The notes beneath the pieces are model-generated. The model saw only the letters and a list, made by a program, of their open reading frames with translations. It searched no databases and had not been told where the DNA came from. The translations under genes and the position numbers were made by a program. Of a stretch of DNA of 64,000 nt, positions 36,224 to 44,856 are shown piece by piece; positions within the stretch are counted from its first letter, which is position 1, and the number at the start of each line of letters is the position of its first letter. The DNA is from Helicobacter_D sp964464895 (GTDB lineage Bacteria; Campylobacterota; Campylobacteria; Campylobacterales; Helicobacteraceae). Location of the stretch: contig CAYXGY010000004.1 in the NCBI GenBank assembly GCA_964464895.1, positions 1 through 64,000 on the forward strand, in the 5' to 3' direction.

Positions 36224-36317
36224 GTTTAGAAGTTTCATACATATAAGTATGTCATTCCCCAATGTGTTTGGGCAAGTTTGGTAAAAATACCACACCACAA
36301 TATGGTAAAGGATTAAA

Positions 36318-36671
36318 ATGGCAAGAGTCAAAACAGGTGTTGTGCGAAGACGACGACATAAAAAAGTTTTAAAGTTAGCACGTGGATTTTATAGTGCGAG
36401 ACATAAGCATTTCAGGAAAGCTAAAGAACAATTAGAGAGAAGTTTATGTTACGCATTCCGTGATAGAAAACAAAAGAAAAGAGACTTCAGGAAGCTTTGG
36501 ATTGTAAGAATTAATGCAGCTTGTAGAATCAATGCAATTAGCTATTCAAGATTTATGTTTGGGCTTAAAAAGGCAGGTATTGAACTAGATAGAAAAATCT
36601 TAGCAGATATTGCGATGAATGAGCCAACTGCATTTGCAAAAATTGTTGAGAGTGCAAAAAAGGCACTTTAA
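36318..36671 (+). CDS. rplT: 50S ribosomal protein L20
   Basis: A 117-residue, Arg/Lys-rich ribosomal protein that binds 23S rRNA early in assembly. The start (M-A-R-V-K-x-G) and the R-F-M-F-G-L-K-K-A segment are typical. Length is normal. It ends the thrS operon, and a hairpin follows at 36677. L20 represses its operon in many bacteria, but no matching leader is evident here. Confidence 0.96.
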   Translation: MARVKTGVVRRRRHKKVLKLARGFYSARHKHFRKAKEQLERSLCYAFRDRKQKKRDFRKLWIVRINAACRINAISYSRFMFGLKKAGIELDRKILADIAMNEPTAFAKIVESAKKAL

Positions 36672-36676
36672 ACCTT

Positions 36677-36710
36677 AAGGATTCCAAATTTGGAATCCTT
36701 GAATTTTTTG
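36677..36710 (+). terminator. Terminator hairpin after rplT
   Basis: AAGGATTCC and GGAATCCTT form a perfect nine-base inverted repeat around AAATTT, followed by GAATTTTTTG. Confidence 0.75.
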
Positions 36711-36747
36711 GAATTAATATAAAATGTTAATTTTAAAGGATTCTTTT

Positions 36748-37497
36748 ATGTTAAAGAAAATCGCTTTTGTCTCTGTGGTGTGGGCTAGTTTCGTGGGTAT
36801 AAATGCGAGTGCAGAAATGCTAATCAAACAGGATTTGAGCGTCAGTGTAGAAGTGGAAGCCACGAAATATACGAGTTCTATTATGATTAGAGGGAGTGAG
36901 GCTTTAAGAAAACTTAAAGATTTGAGCTTAGATAATAAGAATGCCATCATTAAAACTTACAATAATATCAACGAATCTTTAGGCAAAGAGAGTATTTGCA
37001 AGGGTGGGAGCTTCAAGATTGAGCCAATTTATGAATATAGAAATGGCAAGAGAATCCAAAATGGATTTGAAAGTCATTATAATTTGAATTGCGAATTTAA
37101 TGAGGAGCAAAAGGGTGATTATGATAAGATTCTTCGTAAAATTGAAAGTGAAGTAAGAAAAAATCAATATTTGCTATTTACGTTTCCAAGTGTTCAGAAA
37201 GTATTAGATGAAAAAATGCTCGCAAAAATTGATGAACAATTAAATGTTAAGTTATTAGAGATTGCTTTGCAGAAAGCCAAGGAATACTCTAGTCTTGCGA
37301 GACAAAAATGCAGTATTAAAGAAATCAATCTAGGTGCGCTAGCGCAACAAGAAAGAGCAATGCCCACTTTAATGAAAGCCTCTTTAAATGCTACAAGGGA
37401 TATGGCAGTAGAGGGGGAGCTAGAAAATGTGAGCCTGCCAACTGCTAGAAATACACAAAAAACAGCACAAGGTAAGGTTATCTTTAGTTGTCGTTGA
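36748..37497 (+). CDS. Periplasmic protein, SIMPL/DUF541-like
   Basis: A 249-residue protein with a signal peptide (residues 1-22, ending Ala-Ser-Ala). The fold looks like the SIMPL/DUF541 type: a V-S-V-E-V-E-A-T strand after the signal, a helical middle, and a conserved C-terminal region with A-R-Q-K-C...G-K-V-I-F-S-C-R. Two Cys pairs could form disulfides. The start ATG 36748 is 8 codons downstream of the longest frame start and has AAAGGATTC. Family function is unclear; related proteins are found in many Gram-negative periplasms. The assignment is tentative. Confidence 0.6.
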   Translation: MLKKIAFVSVVWASFVGINASAEMLIKQDLSVSVEVEATKYTSSIMIRGSEALRKLKDLSLDNKNAIIKTYNNINESLGKESICKGGSFKIEPIYEYRNGKRIQNGFESHYNLNCEFNEEQKGDYDKILRKIESEVRKNQYLLFTFPSVQKVLDEKMLAKIDEQLNVKLLEIALQKAKEYSSLARQKCSIKEINLGALAQQERAMPTLMKASLNATRDMAVEGELENVSLPTARNTQKTAQGKVIFSCR

Positions 37498-37659
37498 AAT
37501 CTAGTCTTTAATTTTAACTTATAGATTGCCTAGAGCGTTACAACTTTTTGCGATGAAGTGGTGGAAATGTCTCCTTATGAGGACAATTCCCGAAGCAATC
37601 CATAGCTTTGAATCTTGCCTTAGGGATTCATTGAAAATTTATTTGGCTTGCATTAGTGC

Positions 37660-37694
37660 TCTCACAAGTTGAAAAGATTGCTCACAATGACATT
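37660..37694. repeat. Dispersed intergenic repeat, copy D, within the 37498-37697 gap
   Basis: CTCACAAGTTGAAAAGATTGCTCACAATGACATT lies just past the radical SAM gene. The CAAGTT and CAATGACA ends match the other copies. The remaining gap sequence has no gene. Confidence 0.35.
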
Positions 37695-37697
37695 CAA

Positions 37698-38730
37698 TTA
37701 TTCCAAATATTCTGAAATTTCTTTTTTAGAAGTTTTCCATTTCCCAATACTTTGCCATTTTGCAAGATTGCAAAAGCGACAAAAGGGAATAGGTTTGGCT
37801 AAGAATTGTAGAATCTCGTGATAGTCTTTTGCCTTGTAAATATCAATGAAGTCTAAATTGCTTAGGGGCAGATTCTGTTTAAAAGCGGCATTAAAGATGT
37901 CAATGTTTGCGGCAATGTTACACGGATAGAGCTTGCCCTCTTTTAATTGCACACAATTATTTGCCATTCCGCATTTGGTGAAACTCTCTAGTGGGTTGCA
38001 ATTTCCTGCTGGCTCTAGGACAAATTTCAAAGAAGTCTTTTCCATTTGTGCATTGTTAAAGAATCTCAAAGGAATTTCATAGAATTTACATTGTGCCTCT
38101 ATCCATTTCCAATCAACTTTAATGGGGTATTTAGTAGGGTGAATCTCTATGTTATTTTCTCTGCAAGATTCCCAAAATTCCTTTGGCTGTTTGTCTAGCA
38201 GGATTGCATTAGTAACGAGCCAAATCGCACTATTTGGGAAGTGTTTGCGTGTAATAGCAAAAAAATCCTTGCAGTTGGGATTCAACAAAGGTTCGCCACC
38301 CATTAAGTGAAACTTGCTGACTAATCCATTTGTAAGGAAGCTTAATTGCTCAATGTCCTTACTAAATTTCTCAAAAGATGGGAATTGCACAGGAGAGAGT
38401 TGTGAAAAATGTGCGCAACTAAAGCAATTAAGATTGCAGTGCTCTGCAAGGTGAATCTCTATAAGCTTCAAATAGGCTTGCGGAGTGAGCTTATATAAAA
38501 AATTTCTAGTAGTGATATTTTGATTCTTCAAATCTTGGATAGATTTTTTCAAGCTTGCGTTGTAAGCTACAAGATTCGCATTTTGATTTTCTAAAATCTC
38601 TAATCTTGCTTTAATTTTTTGGTGTTGTTTGGCATTTTTAAAAAGAGAGAGAACCCAAAGCTTTTTATTTTTAATAAAAGACTTTAGCTTTTTTTGCCCC
38701 CCCCCCCCATTTTTTAGCTATATTATACAT
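37698..38730 (-). pseudogene. Radical SAM protein, phase-variable G12 tract, now out of frame
   Basis: The protein has the radical SAM cluster motif C-N-L-N-C-F-S-C, G-G-E-P-L-L-N-P, and later C-G-M-A-N-N-C and F-C-R-F-C Cys pairs of SPASM type. Such enzymes modify peptides or sugars, often in surface-glycan loci. The best start is ATG 38730 with AAGGAATTTT. From there the frame meets a G12 tract (38697-38708) and stops soon after. With 11 G (or 14), it reads through an N-terminal basic and coiled-coil segment into the conserved domain, giving 343 residues. In this sequence it is OFF; TTG 38552 could give a 284-residue form. It lies 11 bp after the HAD gene on the same strand. Confidence 0.85.
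38697..38708 (-). repeat. Phase-variable G12 tract in radical SAM gene
   Basis: Twelve C on the plus strand, G on the coding strand, near codon 8 of the gene. Removing one G restores the frame. Slipped-strand changes in such tracts switch genes in Helicobacter and Campylobacter. Confidence 0.9.
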
Positions 38731-38741
38731 AAAATTCCTTA

Positions 38742-39401
38742 TTAATGAGATTCTAATGAATCCTTGATGAATAAAACTGCCTCTAATGCGTCTTTTACGA
38801 TATGGTTTGTGTATTGTTGCAATAATTCTAAACTCGCATAGCCGCTTAGGATACCTATGCTCTTGATATTTGCATTATTTGCGGCTTGAATATCCAAAGG
38901 TGTATCGCCTACCATATAGATATTGTTTCTTGAGATTTCCTTAGGCATAGATTCCAATGCAAGTAGAATCGGCTCTGCGCTTGGCTTCGCTTCTTTGACA
39001 TCTTCTCTCCCGATGACGCAATGAAAATAGTTTAAAACACCAAAATTATCCAAAAGAATCTTAGAAAATTTGCCTAGTTTTGTCGTTACGACACCTAGAT
39101 ATGCAAATTCTTGTGCTTGTAGAATTGCGTCTTTTGCGCTCTCTAGCAGATAAGTTTTCTCATTGCATATTTTGCCATAATGCGCCCTATAAACACTAAT
39201 AAAGTCCGATAGCGCACTAGATTCTACATTCAAGGTGCTAAACATATTCTCTAAGGTATTGCCAATCTGTGAAACAATGGCTTGGCGACTTGGTAGTGGT
39301 CTATGAAAATGTCTAAAAGCCTCGCAAAATCCCTTATAAACAGCTTCTGTGGAATCAATCAATGTGCCGTCTAAGTCAAATAAAATAATTTTGTCTTTCA
39401 T
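38742..39401 (-). CDS. HAD-superfamily phosphatase, phosphoglycolate phosphatase-like
   Basis: A 219-residue hydrolase with the HAD motif D-L-D-G-T near residue 9, V-T-T-K and later V-G-D-T-P-L-D-I-Q-A-A near 165-174. The cap domain is helical. Substrates could be phosphoglycolate, a sugar phosphate or pyrophosphate; the sequence does not decide. It is probably cotranscribed with the radical SAM gene 11 bp downstream, which hints at a role in a sugar or glycan path. It is divergent from lysA. Confidence 0.85.
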   Translation of the reverse strand: MKDKIILFDLDGTLIDSTEAVYKGFCEAFRHFHRPLPSRQAIVSQIGNTLENMFSTLNVESSALSDFISVYRAHYGKICNEKTYLLESAKDAILQAQEFAYLGVVTTKLGKFSKILLDNFGVLNYFHCVIGREDVKEAKPSAEPILLALESMPKEISRNNIYMVGDTPLDIQAANNANIKSIGILSGYASLELLQQYTNHIVKDALEAVLFIKDSLESH

Positions 39402-39469
39402 TCTTTCTTAACCTTGTTGAGATTTGAAAGTGTAGCGAATTTTAGTTTAAAGATTAAGGCATTTTTGAA

Positions 39470-39475
39470 TATAAT
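39470..39475 (+). promoter_or_regulatory. Putative -10 box of lysA
   Basis: TTTTGAATATAATTAC contains TATAAT 32 bp before the lysA start. Confidence 0.55.
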
Positions 39476-39506
39476 TACAGCTTCAACCAAAACAAAAGAG
39501 CAGAGA

Positions 39507-40763
39507 ATGAAAAACACGCAGTCCCAAAATATCCCTGAACTTAGTGGCAATTTTGATAAAGCTTTATTACAAGAAGTGGTGGCACAATTTGGCACACCTT
39601 TATATGTTTATGATTTTGACAGAATCGCAGAAAAATATGAGCAGTTTAAATTAGCCTTTGCGGGAAGAAAGGCAATGATTTGTTATGCTCTAAAGGCGAA
39701 TTCTAATCTAAACGTGATTCAAAAACTTGCAGGTTTAGAAAGTGGGGCAGATTGCGTCTCTTTGGGTGAAATTCAACGTGCAATTTTGGCTGGGATTCCA
39801 AAATATAAAATTATTTATAGTGGCGTGGGTAAGCAAGAATTTGAAATCAAAGAATCCTTGAAGATTGGAATCTTGTTTATCAATATAGAAAGCAGAGAAG
39901 AAATGTTGTGTGTGGAGGCTTGTGCAAAGGAGCTAGGAATCCCTGCTAGGATTTCTGTACGTGTCAATCCAGATATTGACCCACAAACCCACCCCTATAT
40001 TTCCACAGGTTTAAAAGAAAATAAATTTGGTGTGAGTATTGAAGAAGCTAAAAGTATTTATTTATATGCACATAATTCTAAGCATTTAGAGCCTGTCGGA
40101 ATCCATTTTCATATCGGTAGCCAATTAACGAAACTCAATCCTATTGCTGAATCTGCACGCAAGATTGCGCAACTTACGCATAGTTTATTGGCGTTGAAGA
40201 TCGATATTAAGTTTTTTGATATTGGCGGAGGGATAGGGATTACTTATAGTGATGAAGTCGCAATTAATCCTTATGATTATGCGCAAGCAATTTTAGAGGA
40301 ATTGCGTGGATTGGATTTAACTATTATTTGTGAGCCGGGCAGGTTTATCGTGGGTAATAGTGGAGTATTTTTAACCAAAGTCCTTTATCAAAAAACTCAC
40401 CAAAACAAGCGATTTGTGATTGTAGATGGGGCAATGAATGATTTAGTCCGTCCGAGTCTTTATAGTGCTTATCATCAGATTGTCCCTCTAAGTGCAGAAT
40501 CGCAAGACATAAGTGTAGCAGATGTAGTGGGTCCAATCTGTGAAAGCAGTGATTATTTGGGTAAGAATATTTCTTTGCCTCTTTTGCAAAAGGGTGATGT
40601 ATTGGCAGTTCTTAGTGCTGGAGCATACGGCTTTAGTATGTCTAGCAATTATAATTCGCGTTTGCGTTGTGCAGAAGTTGCACTTGAGAAAGGAAAAGCA
40701 CGATTGATTCGCAGACGTGAAAGACTGGAGGATTTGATTGCATTAGAGAAAGACTATTTATAA
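39507..40763 (+). CDS. lysA: Diaminopimelate decarboxylase
   Basis: A 418-residue PLP enzyme converting meso-diaminopimelate to lysine. The PLP Lys lies in C-Y-A-L-K-A-N-S-N. Further motifs are F-H-I-G-S-Q, G-G-G-I-G-I, C-E-P-G-R and the active-site C-E-S-S-D-Y-L-G. The frame is open 31 codons further upstream, but ATG 39507 has AGAGCAGAGA and gives the standard length. It is 11 bp upstream of pheA. Confidence 0.96.
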   Translation: MKNTQSQNIPELSGNFDKALLQEVVAQFGTPLYVYDFDRIAEKYEQFKLAFAGRKAMICYALKANSNLNVIQKLAGLESGADCVSLGEIQRAILAGIPKYKIIYSGVGKQEFEIKESLKIGILFINIESREEMLCVEACAKELGIPARISVRVNPDIDPQTHPYISTGLKENKFGVSIEEAKSIYLYAHNSKHLEPVGIHFHIGSQLTKLNPIAESARKIAQLTHSLLALKIDIKFFDIGGGIGITYSDEVAINPYDYAQAILEELRGLDLTIICEPGRFIVGNSGVFLTKVLYQKTHQNKRFVIVDGAMNDLVRPSLYSAYHQIVPLSAESQDISVADVVGPICESSDYLGKNISLPLLQKGDVLAVLSAGAYGFSMSSNYNSRLRCAEVALEKGKARLIRRRERLEDLIALEKDYL

Positions 40764-40774
40764 AGGAATCTTAA

Positions 40775-41839
40775 ATGAATTTACAAAATTTTAGAGCAGA
40801 AATTGATAGCATTGATGATGAGATTTTAGAGTTATTAGAAAGACGTATGGAGATTGTCAAGAAAGTTGGCAAAGTAAAATTGCAAAGTAATATGCCAATC
40901 TATCGTCCCGAGAGGGAAAAAGAGATAATAGATAGATTGAGTTCTAAAGATTCTTTGTTGTTAAGCAGGTCTGCAATTAAAGCAATTTATTCAGAAATTT
41001 TTGCAGTAAGTCGTAATCTTGAATTACCTGAACGCGTGGCGTATCTTGGTCCCCTTGGAAGTTATACGCATCAAGCGGCGGAGAGTAGATTTGGCGCAAT
41101 GTGCGAGTATTTTTCTCACAACACCATTACGCAAGCAGTCAAAAGCGTAGAGAATCAGAGCGCAAGCTATGCAGTGATTCCGATTGAAAATAGTCAAAAC
41201 GGCGTAGTGGGCGAAACATTAGACTTGCTTAGAAGCACAGAATTAAAAATTGTTGCAGAAATCTATATGCCGATTCATCATTGCTTTGCAAGTCAAACAC
41301 GCAAACTAGAAGAAATTGAAATTATTTATTCTAAAGACATTGCTTTTGGACAGTGCTCTTATTTTTTGAGTGAGCATTCTTTAGACCATATTCAAAGAAT
41401 CTCGGTAGATTCTACCGCTCGTGCTGTGCAACTTGCAAAGGAGAATCCAAAGTGTGCAGCAATTTGCTCCCCAATTGCGGCAAAACTTTATAATACTCCT
41501 ATTTTGTTTGAAAATATTGAGAATAATCCAAATAATAAAACGCGTTTTATTGTGATTAGTAATTTCAAAAACCAACCTTGTGGCAAGGACAAGACTTCTT
41601 TGTTTGCGATTTTGGCAAACGATGATAAACCCGGAGCAGTACATCGTCTGCTTTATGATGTAAAAGAGCTCAATATCAATATGACTTTTTTTCAGTCGCG
41701 CCCAAAACACGCAGGGGAAGATTTTGACTATTGTTTTTTTATTGATATTGTTGGACATATTGATGATGCTAATGTGAGTGAATTATTAAGACGTTATCCA
41801 AATGAGCTAAAATGGCTTGGTAGCTACTTGAAAATTTAA
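40775..41839 (+). CDS. pheA: Bifunctional chorismate mutase/prephenate dehydratase
   Basis: A 354-residue enzyme for phenylalanine synthesis. Residues 1-85 form an AroQ-type chorismate mutase (R-x-E-I-D-S-I-D-D...L-L-E-R-R). The prephenate dehydratase part starts near 88 (A-Y-L-G-P-L-G-S-Y-T-H) and has N-K-T-R-F near 250. The C-terminal ACT domain, binding Phe for feedback control, has Q-S-R-P near residue 309. It follows lysA closely; the two may share an mRNA. Confidence 0.96.
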   Translation: MNLQNFRAEIDSIDDEILELLERRMEIVKKVGKVKLQSNMPIYRPEREKEIIDRLSSKDSLLLSRSAIKAIYSEIFAVSRNLELPERVAYLGPLGSYTHQAAESRFGAMCEYFSHNTITQAVKSVENQSASYAVIPIENSQNGVVGETLDLLRSTELKIVAEIYMPIHHCFASQTRKLEEIEIIYSKDIAFGQCSYFLSEHSLDHIQRISVDSTARAVQLAKENPKCAAICSPIAAKLYNTPILFENIENNPNNKTRFIVISNFKNQPCGKDKTSLFAILANDDKPGAVHRLLYDVKELNINMTFFQSRPKHAGEDFDYCFFIDIVGHIDDANVSELLRRYPNELKWLGSYLKI

Positions 41840-41879
41840 AAAAAGATTTATATAATAAAATTTTTATTAAGGAGTAGAG

Positions 41880-42419
41880 ATGGCAGAGGAAGAAACCAAA
41901 AAAGAATCCAAACTTGAGGGTTTGAAGCAAAACAAAATGTTGCTTTTCATCATTATTGGTGTAGTTGCATTATTATTGATTATTTTGATTGTTGTTGCGA
42001 TTCTGATTTTTAGCGGGGGCGATGAAGCAGAAGCGGGACCAGCGGCTGCTCCGCAACAGCAAAGTGCGGCAAATAAAGGAAGTGCAGCAAATCCTAATAG
42101 CAATCTTTTGAGTATTGGACCAATGTATCCTTTAGACCAATTTATCGTAAATCTAATGACTTCAGGAGGTGGCAAACGTTATCTTAAAACCTCTATTTCG
42201 CTAGAGCTTAGTATCGCAGAAATGCAAACAGAGTTAGATACTAAGCGAGGTGTTTTGCGTGATGTGATTATTTCAATTCTTAGTTCAAAGACTTTTGAGG
42301 AAGTGCAGACTGCTAAGGGCAAGCAAAAGTTAAAAGAAGAAATTATGGAACGTTTGAATGAATTTTTGGTAGATGGTAGAATCGCTAATATGTTTTTTAC
42401 CGAGTTTGTAGTGCAATAA
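41880..42419 (+). CDS. fliL: Flagellar basal-body protein FliL
   Basis: A 179-residue inner-membrane protein tied to the stator and MS ring. One membrane helix (about 20-45) is followed by an Ala/Gln-rich linker and the periplasmic FliL domain, which ends F-x-T-E-F-V-V-Q as usual. ATG 41880 has an AAGGAGTAGAG site. It is next to acpS, the same order as in Campylobacter jejuni. Confidence 0.93.
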   Translation: MAEEETKKESKLEGLKQNKMLLFIIIGVVALLLIILIVVAILIFSGGDEAEAGPAAAPQQQSAANKGSAANPNSNLLSIGPMYPLDQFIVNLMTSGGGKRYLKTSISLELSIAEMQTELDTKRGVLRDVIISILSSKTFEEVQTAKGKQKLKEEIMERLNEFLVDGRIANMFFTEFVVQ

Positions 42420-42429
42420 CCGACAAACT

Positions 42430-42792
42430 ATGTTTGAAATAGGTGTGGATATTGTTAGAATTGCGCGTATGGAATCCTTGCTTGCGAGGTTTGGAGACAA
42501 AGGAATCGCAAGATTCTTAAATAATTCTGAAGTGGAAATTGCCAAGAATGCCCAAAGCCTCGCGGGATTCTGGGCGGCAAAGGAGGCGTGCGCTAAGGCT
42601 TTAAAATGCGGAATTGGAAAAGAATTGCGATTCCGTGATATGTGGATTTCTAAAGACACAAAGGGCGCACCAATCCTCCATTTAAGTGCTGAAAAATTAG
42701 TGTATTTTAAGATTCATTCTCTTAGTCTTTCTATTTCACACGATGGCGGATTCGCTATTGCGGTGGTGGCAGTTAGCCTAAAAAATAAATAA
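42430..42792 (+). CDS. acpS: Holo-[acyl-carrier-protein] synthase
   Basis: A 120-residue enzyme that transfers phosphopantetheine from CoA to acyl carrier protein. The G-V-D-I motif near residue 5 and the W-A-A-K-E-A motif near 48-53 carry the metal ligands. Length is normal. It lies 10 bp after fliL and is followed by an AT-rich palindrome. Confidence 0.93.
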   Translation: MFEIGVDIVRIARMESLLARFGDKGIARFLNNSEVEIAKNAQSLAGFWAAKEACAKALKCGIGKELRFRDMWISKDTKGAPILHLSAEKLVYFKIHSLSLSISHDGGFAIAVVAVSLKNK

Positions 42793-42817
42793 CTTATTAA
42801 AATATAATTTTAATAAG
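42793..42817. repeat. Perfect AT-rich palindrome between acpS and maf
   Basis: CTTATTAAAAT and ATTTTAATAAG form an 11-bp inverted repeat around ATA. The T content could make a weak terminator for acpS, or the site could be an operator for maf, whose possible TATAAT boxes are at 42803 and 42820. Confidence 0.45.
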
Positions 42818-42857
42818 ACTATAATTTTAAGTTTATCCTGAAATCTTAAGGAATTTT

Positions 42858-43412
42858 ATGTTGCGTTTATGTTCTACTTCAAAATCACGCAAGCAAATTT
42901 TAGAAGAGCATAGAATCCCTTTTATTCAATGTGATAATGGGTTTGATGAAGAGCAATTGCCTTTAGATAAGCCCAAAAGTTTTGTCTATCAGGCAGCACT
43001 TGGCAAACACAGAAGCGCATTTAAGCAATATGGACTAGAATTACCACTTTTAATCACGGATAGTGTGATTGATTGTGGTGGAGTTTTGCAACGCAAAGCC
43101 AAAAGTGAAGCAGAGGCGCGTGCATTTTTGGAATCTCAAAGTGGCAAAACATTCAAGATTTTAACCTGTGCGATTCTGCATTGCAAGCAGTTTTTTTATT
43201 TGGATTTAAGCCAAACTTATTTTGAGCTTTTACCTTTTGCCTCACAGGATTTAGAATCCTATTTAAAAAGCAATCTGTGGGAAAATAAAGCGGGTGCAGT
43301 AATGGTGGAGGGATTTCATCAGAATTATATCAAGTGTCAAATAGGCACAACCTCTAATGCAATGGGATTAAATATAGAATCTCTTTTGCCTTTTTTAAGG
43401 AATATAGTATGA
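42858..43412 (+). CDS. maf: Maf-like nucleoside triphosphate pyrophosphatase
   Basis: A 184-residue Maf/HAM1-fold protein that hydrolyses non-canonical or excess nucleotides. Motifs include C-S-T-S-K-S-R-K near the start and T-D-S-V near residues 69-72; some family members show S-x-S-x-R-R at the first site. Length suits the family. It starts with AAGGAATTTT and overlaps ccoS by 4 bp. Confidence 0.88.
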   Translation: MLRLCSTSKSRKQILEEHRIPFIQCDNGFDEEQLPLDKPKSFVYQAALGKHRSAFKQYGLELPLLITDSVIDCGGVLQRKAKSEAEARAFLESQSGKTFKILTCAILHCKQFFYLDLSQTYFELLPFASQDLESYLKSNLWENKAGAVMVEGFHQNYIKCQIGTTSNAMGLNIESLLPFLRNIV

Positions 43413-43612
43413 ATACAACAATGGTTGCCGTAATGCTTGCAACTTCTATTGTGATTGGATTAATTGGTCTTGTTGCGTTTTTGTGGGGTTTGAAAAATGG
43501 ACAGTTTGATGATGAAAAAAAAATGATGCAAGGGGTTTTGTTTGATAGTGAAGAAGATTTGCGTCTTGCAGCAAAGGATAAATCAAAAAATAGTGCAAAG
43601 GAGAATCAATGA
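43409..43612 (+). CDS. ccoS: cbb3-type cytochrome oxidase assembly protein CcoS
   Basis: A 67-residue protein with one membrane helix (8-30) and the typical G-L-K-N-G-Q-F-D-D segment following it. CcoS helps mature the cbb3 oxidase used in microaerobic respiration. It overlaps maf upstream and fqrB downstream by 4 bp each, so the three are translated from one mRNA. Confidence 0.88.
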   Translation: MNTTMVAVMLATSIVIGLIGLVAFLWGLKNGQFDDEKKMMQGVLFDSEEDLRLAAKDKSKNSAKENQ

Positions 43613-44568
43613 AAGAAATTTATGATATTGCTATTGTTGGCGGGGGTCCAGGTGGAATTGCATCTGCGGTAGAGTCAATGATTTTAGGTATTAAAGATGT
43701 CATTTTGTTTGAAAAAGGTGAGGGGCATTCTACAACGATTCGTAAGTTTTATAAAGACAAAAAACGTGTAGATAAAGATTATAAAGGACAAAAAGTTGAA
43801 TTGAATGGGAATATTTATTTTTGTGATGGTACAAAAGAAAGCACTTTAGATTTATTTGACAAGATTATTCAAGAAAATGGCTTTGAAGCACAATTCCAAA
43901 CAGAAGTGGAATCCATTGAAAAAGAGGGGGATATTTTCATTATCCACACAGCCAAAAATACAACATTCAAAGCAAAATTCGTCGTCATCTCCATTGGTAA
44001 AATGGGACAACCTAATAAACCAAGCTATGCGATTCCAAATAGCATTAAAAATCGTGTAAATTTTAATGCAAATAGTTGTGTAGATGGCGAAAGTATTTTG
44101 GTCGTAGGTGGGGGAAATTCTGCGGTAGAGTATGCGTGTGTATTGAGTGAAACAAATCCTGTAACTTTAAACTATCGCAGAAAGGAATTTACGAGAATTA
44201 ACGAAGCCAATCAAGAAAATTTAGATTCGTGTTTCAAAAGTGGAAAAATTCAGCCTAAGCTTGGTATTGATATTGAGAGTTTAGAGGAAAAAGATAATAA
44301 AGTCCAAGTGAATTTCACCGATGGCACAAGTGCAGTGTATGAGCGCGTGATTTATGCAATTGGAGGAATGGCACCAGTGGATTTTCTGCGCAAATGCGGT
44401 GTAGAATTAGATGCTGATGGCGTGCCACGAATAGATGCAAATCATCAGAGTTCTGTTGCAGGTGTTTATGTCGCGGGAGACATTTTATACAAAAATGGCG
44501 GCTCTATTGCAGCTGCGCTCAATCACGGGTTTGACATTGTGCAAGAAATCAAAAAAAAGCTTGGTTAG
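43609..44568 (+). CDS. fqrB: FqrB-type NADPH:flavodoxin/quinone reductase
   Basis: A 319-residue flavoprotein resembling thioredoxin reductase but lacking the redox CxxC. The FAD motif G-G-G-P-G-G is near residue 12, the NAD(P) motif V-G-G-G-N-S-A near 165-171, and the C-terminal V-A-G-D-I near 287-291. In H. pylori and C. jejuni FqrB couples pyruvate oxidation by the pyruvate:flavodoxin oxidoreductase to NADPH formation through flavodoxin. That enzyme (porCDAB) is encoded about 3 kb away in this window. Substrate identity here is by homology from memory. Calling it trxB would be wrong. Confidence 0.85.
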   Translation: MKEIYDIAIVGGGPGGIASAVESMILGIKDVILFEKGEGHSTTIRKFYKDKKRVDKDYKGQKVELNGNIYFCDGTKESTLDLFDKIIQENGFEAQFQTEVESIEKEGDIFIIHTAKNTTFKAKFVVISIGKMGQPNKPSYAIPNSIKNRVNFNANSCVDGESILVVGGGNSAVEYACVLSETNPVTLNYRRKEFTRINEANQENLDSCFKSGKIQPKLGIDIESLEEKDNKVQVNFTDGTSAVYERVIYAIGGMAPVDFLRKCGVELDADGVPRIDANHQSSVAGVYVAGDILYKNGGSIAAALNHGFDIVQEIKKKLG

Positions 44569-44647
44569 AGAGTATTTAAACTTTCTATTATCTAGTTTGG
44601 GATAGAATCTCAAGCTTATTTTATGAGTAATTTTTAAGGATTAAGAA

Positions 44648-44836
44648 ATGGCAAGAAAATGTTTTTTTACAGGTAAAGGTCCAATGGTTGGTAACAATGT
44701 AAGCCACGCAAATAATAAAACGAGAAGACGTTCTTTGCCTAATCTAAGAACTGTAAGAATCAAATTAGAAGATGGCAGGACAATGAAAGTTAGAATCGCA
44801 GCTTCTACATTGCGCACGATGAAAAAGCACTCTTAA
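44648..44836 (+). CDS. rpmB: 50S ribosomal protein L28
   Basis: A 62-residue basic protein starting M-A-R-K-C with the G-N-N-V-S-H-A-N-N-K-T-R-R motif. Length and the ending K-K-H are typical of this L28 type. The early Cys is the only one of a zinc set. The start is behind AAGGATTAAGA. Confidence 0.95.
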   Translation: MARKCFFTGKGPMVGNNVSHANNKTRRRSLPNLRTVRIKLEDGRTMKVRIAASTLRTMKKHS

Positions 44837-44856
44837 TCCTTTGTTAGGGTTGGGCT

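Noticed and set aside
43609..44568. Naming the flavoprotein thioredoxin reductase (trxB)
   Set aside because: No C-x-x-C redox pair is present in the NADPH domain; FqrB fits better.
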